Shown here in pieces: positions 8,904 to 9,507 of a stretch of 9,507 nt of DNA; position 1 is the first letter of the stretch; the number at the start of each line of letters is the position of its first letter. The translations under genes and the position numbers were made by a program. This stretch comes from an uncultured Caldimicrobium sp. (GTDB lineage: Bacteria > Desulfobacterota > Thermodesulfobacteria > Thermodesulfobacteriales > Thermodesulfobacteriaceae), in the NCBI GenBank assembly GCA_938091475.1, contig CALLJI010000173.1, forward strand, positions 1 to 9,507, written 5' to 3'. The notes beneath the pieces were generated by a model, which had not been told where the DNA came from, made no database searches, and was given only the letters and a program-made list of their open reading frames with translations.

Positions 8904-9507
8904 ATGGCCAAAATTAAAGTTGCTGAATTAGCTGAAGAACTTAAATTAAGTCCTAAAGAGCTTTTAGAAAAATTAAAAGAACTGGGCTATCCTCAAAAAA
9001 CTGCTTCCTCTACTCTCTCCACATACGAAGCTGAAGAAATTAGAAAGCTTTATACCAAAAAAACAGATATAATCATCATAAAAAAAGAAGAAAAAAAAGC
9101 CCTAGAGGAAGAAAAACCCAAAAAAAGGATACTTGTCATCAAAAAGCGGGCAGAAGTTGAGGAAGTCACACCTCCAGAGGTTGCTGCTGAGCCTATAAGT
9201 GAACCCTTAGTTGAAAAAATAGCAGAGGAAACTCCTCAAAGTATTACAGAAATTCCCTCAGTGCCACCTGAAGTAATTGAGGAGGAGGAAAAACTAACTA
9301 TTAAGAGTGAAGAGGAATTAAGGCTCCCTCCTGAGGAAATAACTCCTGCAGAGGTTTCAGAGGCAGAAAGTGTTAGTGTTTCAGAAAAAAGAGTGGTAAC
9401 TGATTTTAAGCCTCGTAGAGAGAGAGCCCCGCATTATGCACCAGAAATCCCAAAAGAACCTGAAAGAGAGGAACTTCGTAAACGAAAAAAAGAACTTGAA
9501 GTTAAAG
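8904..9507 (+). CDS. infB: Translation initiation factor IF-2, 5' part (C-terminus outside window)
   Basis: IF-2 is the GTPase that brings initiator tRNA to the 30S subunit and promotes 70S joining. The 201 codons seen start with 'MAKIKVAELAEELKLSPKEL' and 'LEKLKELGY', the classic IF2_N domain (about residues 1-50). A long, low-complexity charged linker rich in Glu, Lys and Pro follows, as is normal between the N-domain and the G domain. The GTPase motifs should lie just beyond the window. The ATG has AGGAG (8888-8892) 11 bases upstream. A 6-bp inverted repeat, GAGATT (8861-8866) / AATCTC (8878-8883), sits just ahead of the ribosome binding site. infB usually follows rimP-nusA; here it starts alone after a repeat cluster, divergent from kdsB. 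A different protein with an IF2_N-like start is the less likely alternative. Confidence 0.85.
   Translation, partial: MAKIKVAELAEELKLSPKELLEKLKELGYPQKTASSTLSTYEAEEIRKLYTKKTDIIIIKKEEKKALEEEKPKKRILVIKKRAEVEEVTPPEVAAEPISEPLVEKIAEETPQSITEIPSVPPEVIEEEEKLTIKSEEELRLPPEEITPAEVSEAESVSVSEKRVVTDFKPRRERAPHYAPEIPKEPEREELRKRKKELEVK

Overview
The window is AT-rich, bacterial and gene-dense. kdsB (activation of Kdo for lipopolysaccharide) implies a Gram-negative envelope. The Lys/Glu/Ile-rich proteins, AGA-biased arginine codons and a tryptophanyl-tRNA synthetase with a putative iron-sulfur cysteine set suggest an anaerobic, possibly thermophilic lineage. A Desulfobacterota or Thermodesulfobacteria-like origin is my guess from overall flavour; no taxonomic marker in the window settles it.

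Layout: (1) 1-945 is the 3' part of a MacB/FtsX-type ABC transporter permease on the plus strand. (2) 946-2097 is a protein-poor accessory stretch. It holds a cluster of GTAG-headed palindromes (1004-1173), the N-terminal part of a transposase on the minus strand with its own promoter (1295-1681), and a second palindrome cluster (1800-2023). (3) 2098-4233 is ligA on the plus strand. (4) 4208-8381 is a compact minus-strand operon, in transcription order: kdsB, a MEMO-family gene (amrB), gltX (TTG start), a 29- or 60-residue membrane microprotein, and trpS. trpS runs tail-to-tail into ligA with a 26-bp overlap. (5) 8470-8762 is a third palindrome cluster between kdsB and the divergent infB. (6) 8904-9507 is the 5' part of infB, which leaves the window.

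The operon mixes translation (gltX, trpS), envelope biosynthesis (kdsB) and a conserved metalloenzyme-like protein (amrB). Its most interesting member is the small gene between gltX and trpS. It has a strong ribosome binding site right behind the gltX stop and a transmembrane segment. An in-frame UGA at codon 30 is followed by 30 more coding-looking codons and a hairpin at roughly the position expected for a bacterial SECIS. This is a candidate undescribed small selenoprotein, although a plain 29-residue peptide is still possible.

The three intergenic clusters together contain about 20 palindromic units. Most follow one pattern: a GTAG (or near-GTAG) head, then a GGGC...GCCC hairpin around one of about ten inner stem 'words', several of which recur in more than one cluster. 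This matches the architecture of REP elements mobilised by RAYT (REP-associated tyrosine) transposases. It also explains several open reading frames in these regions that do not look like genes.
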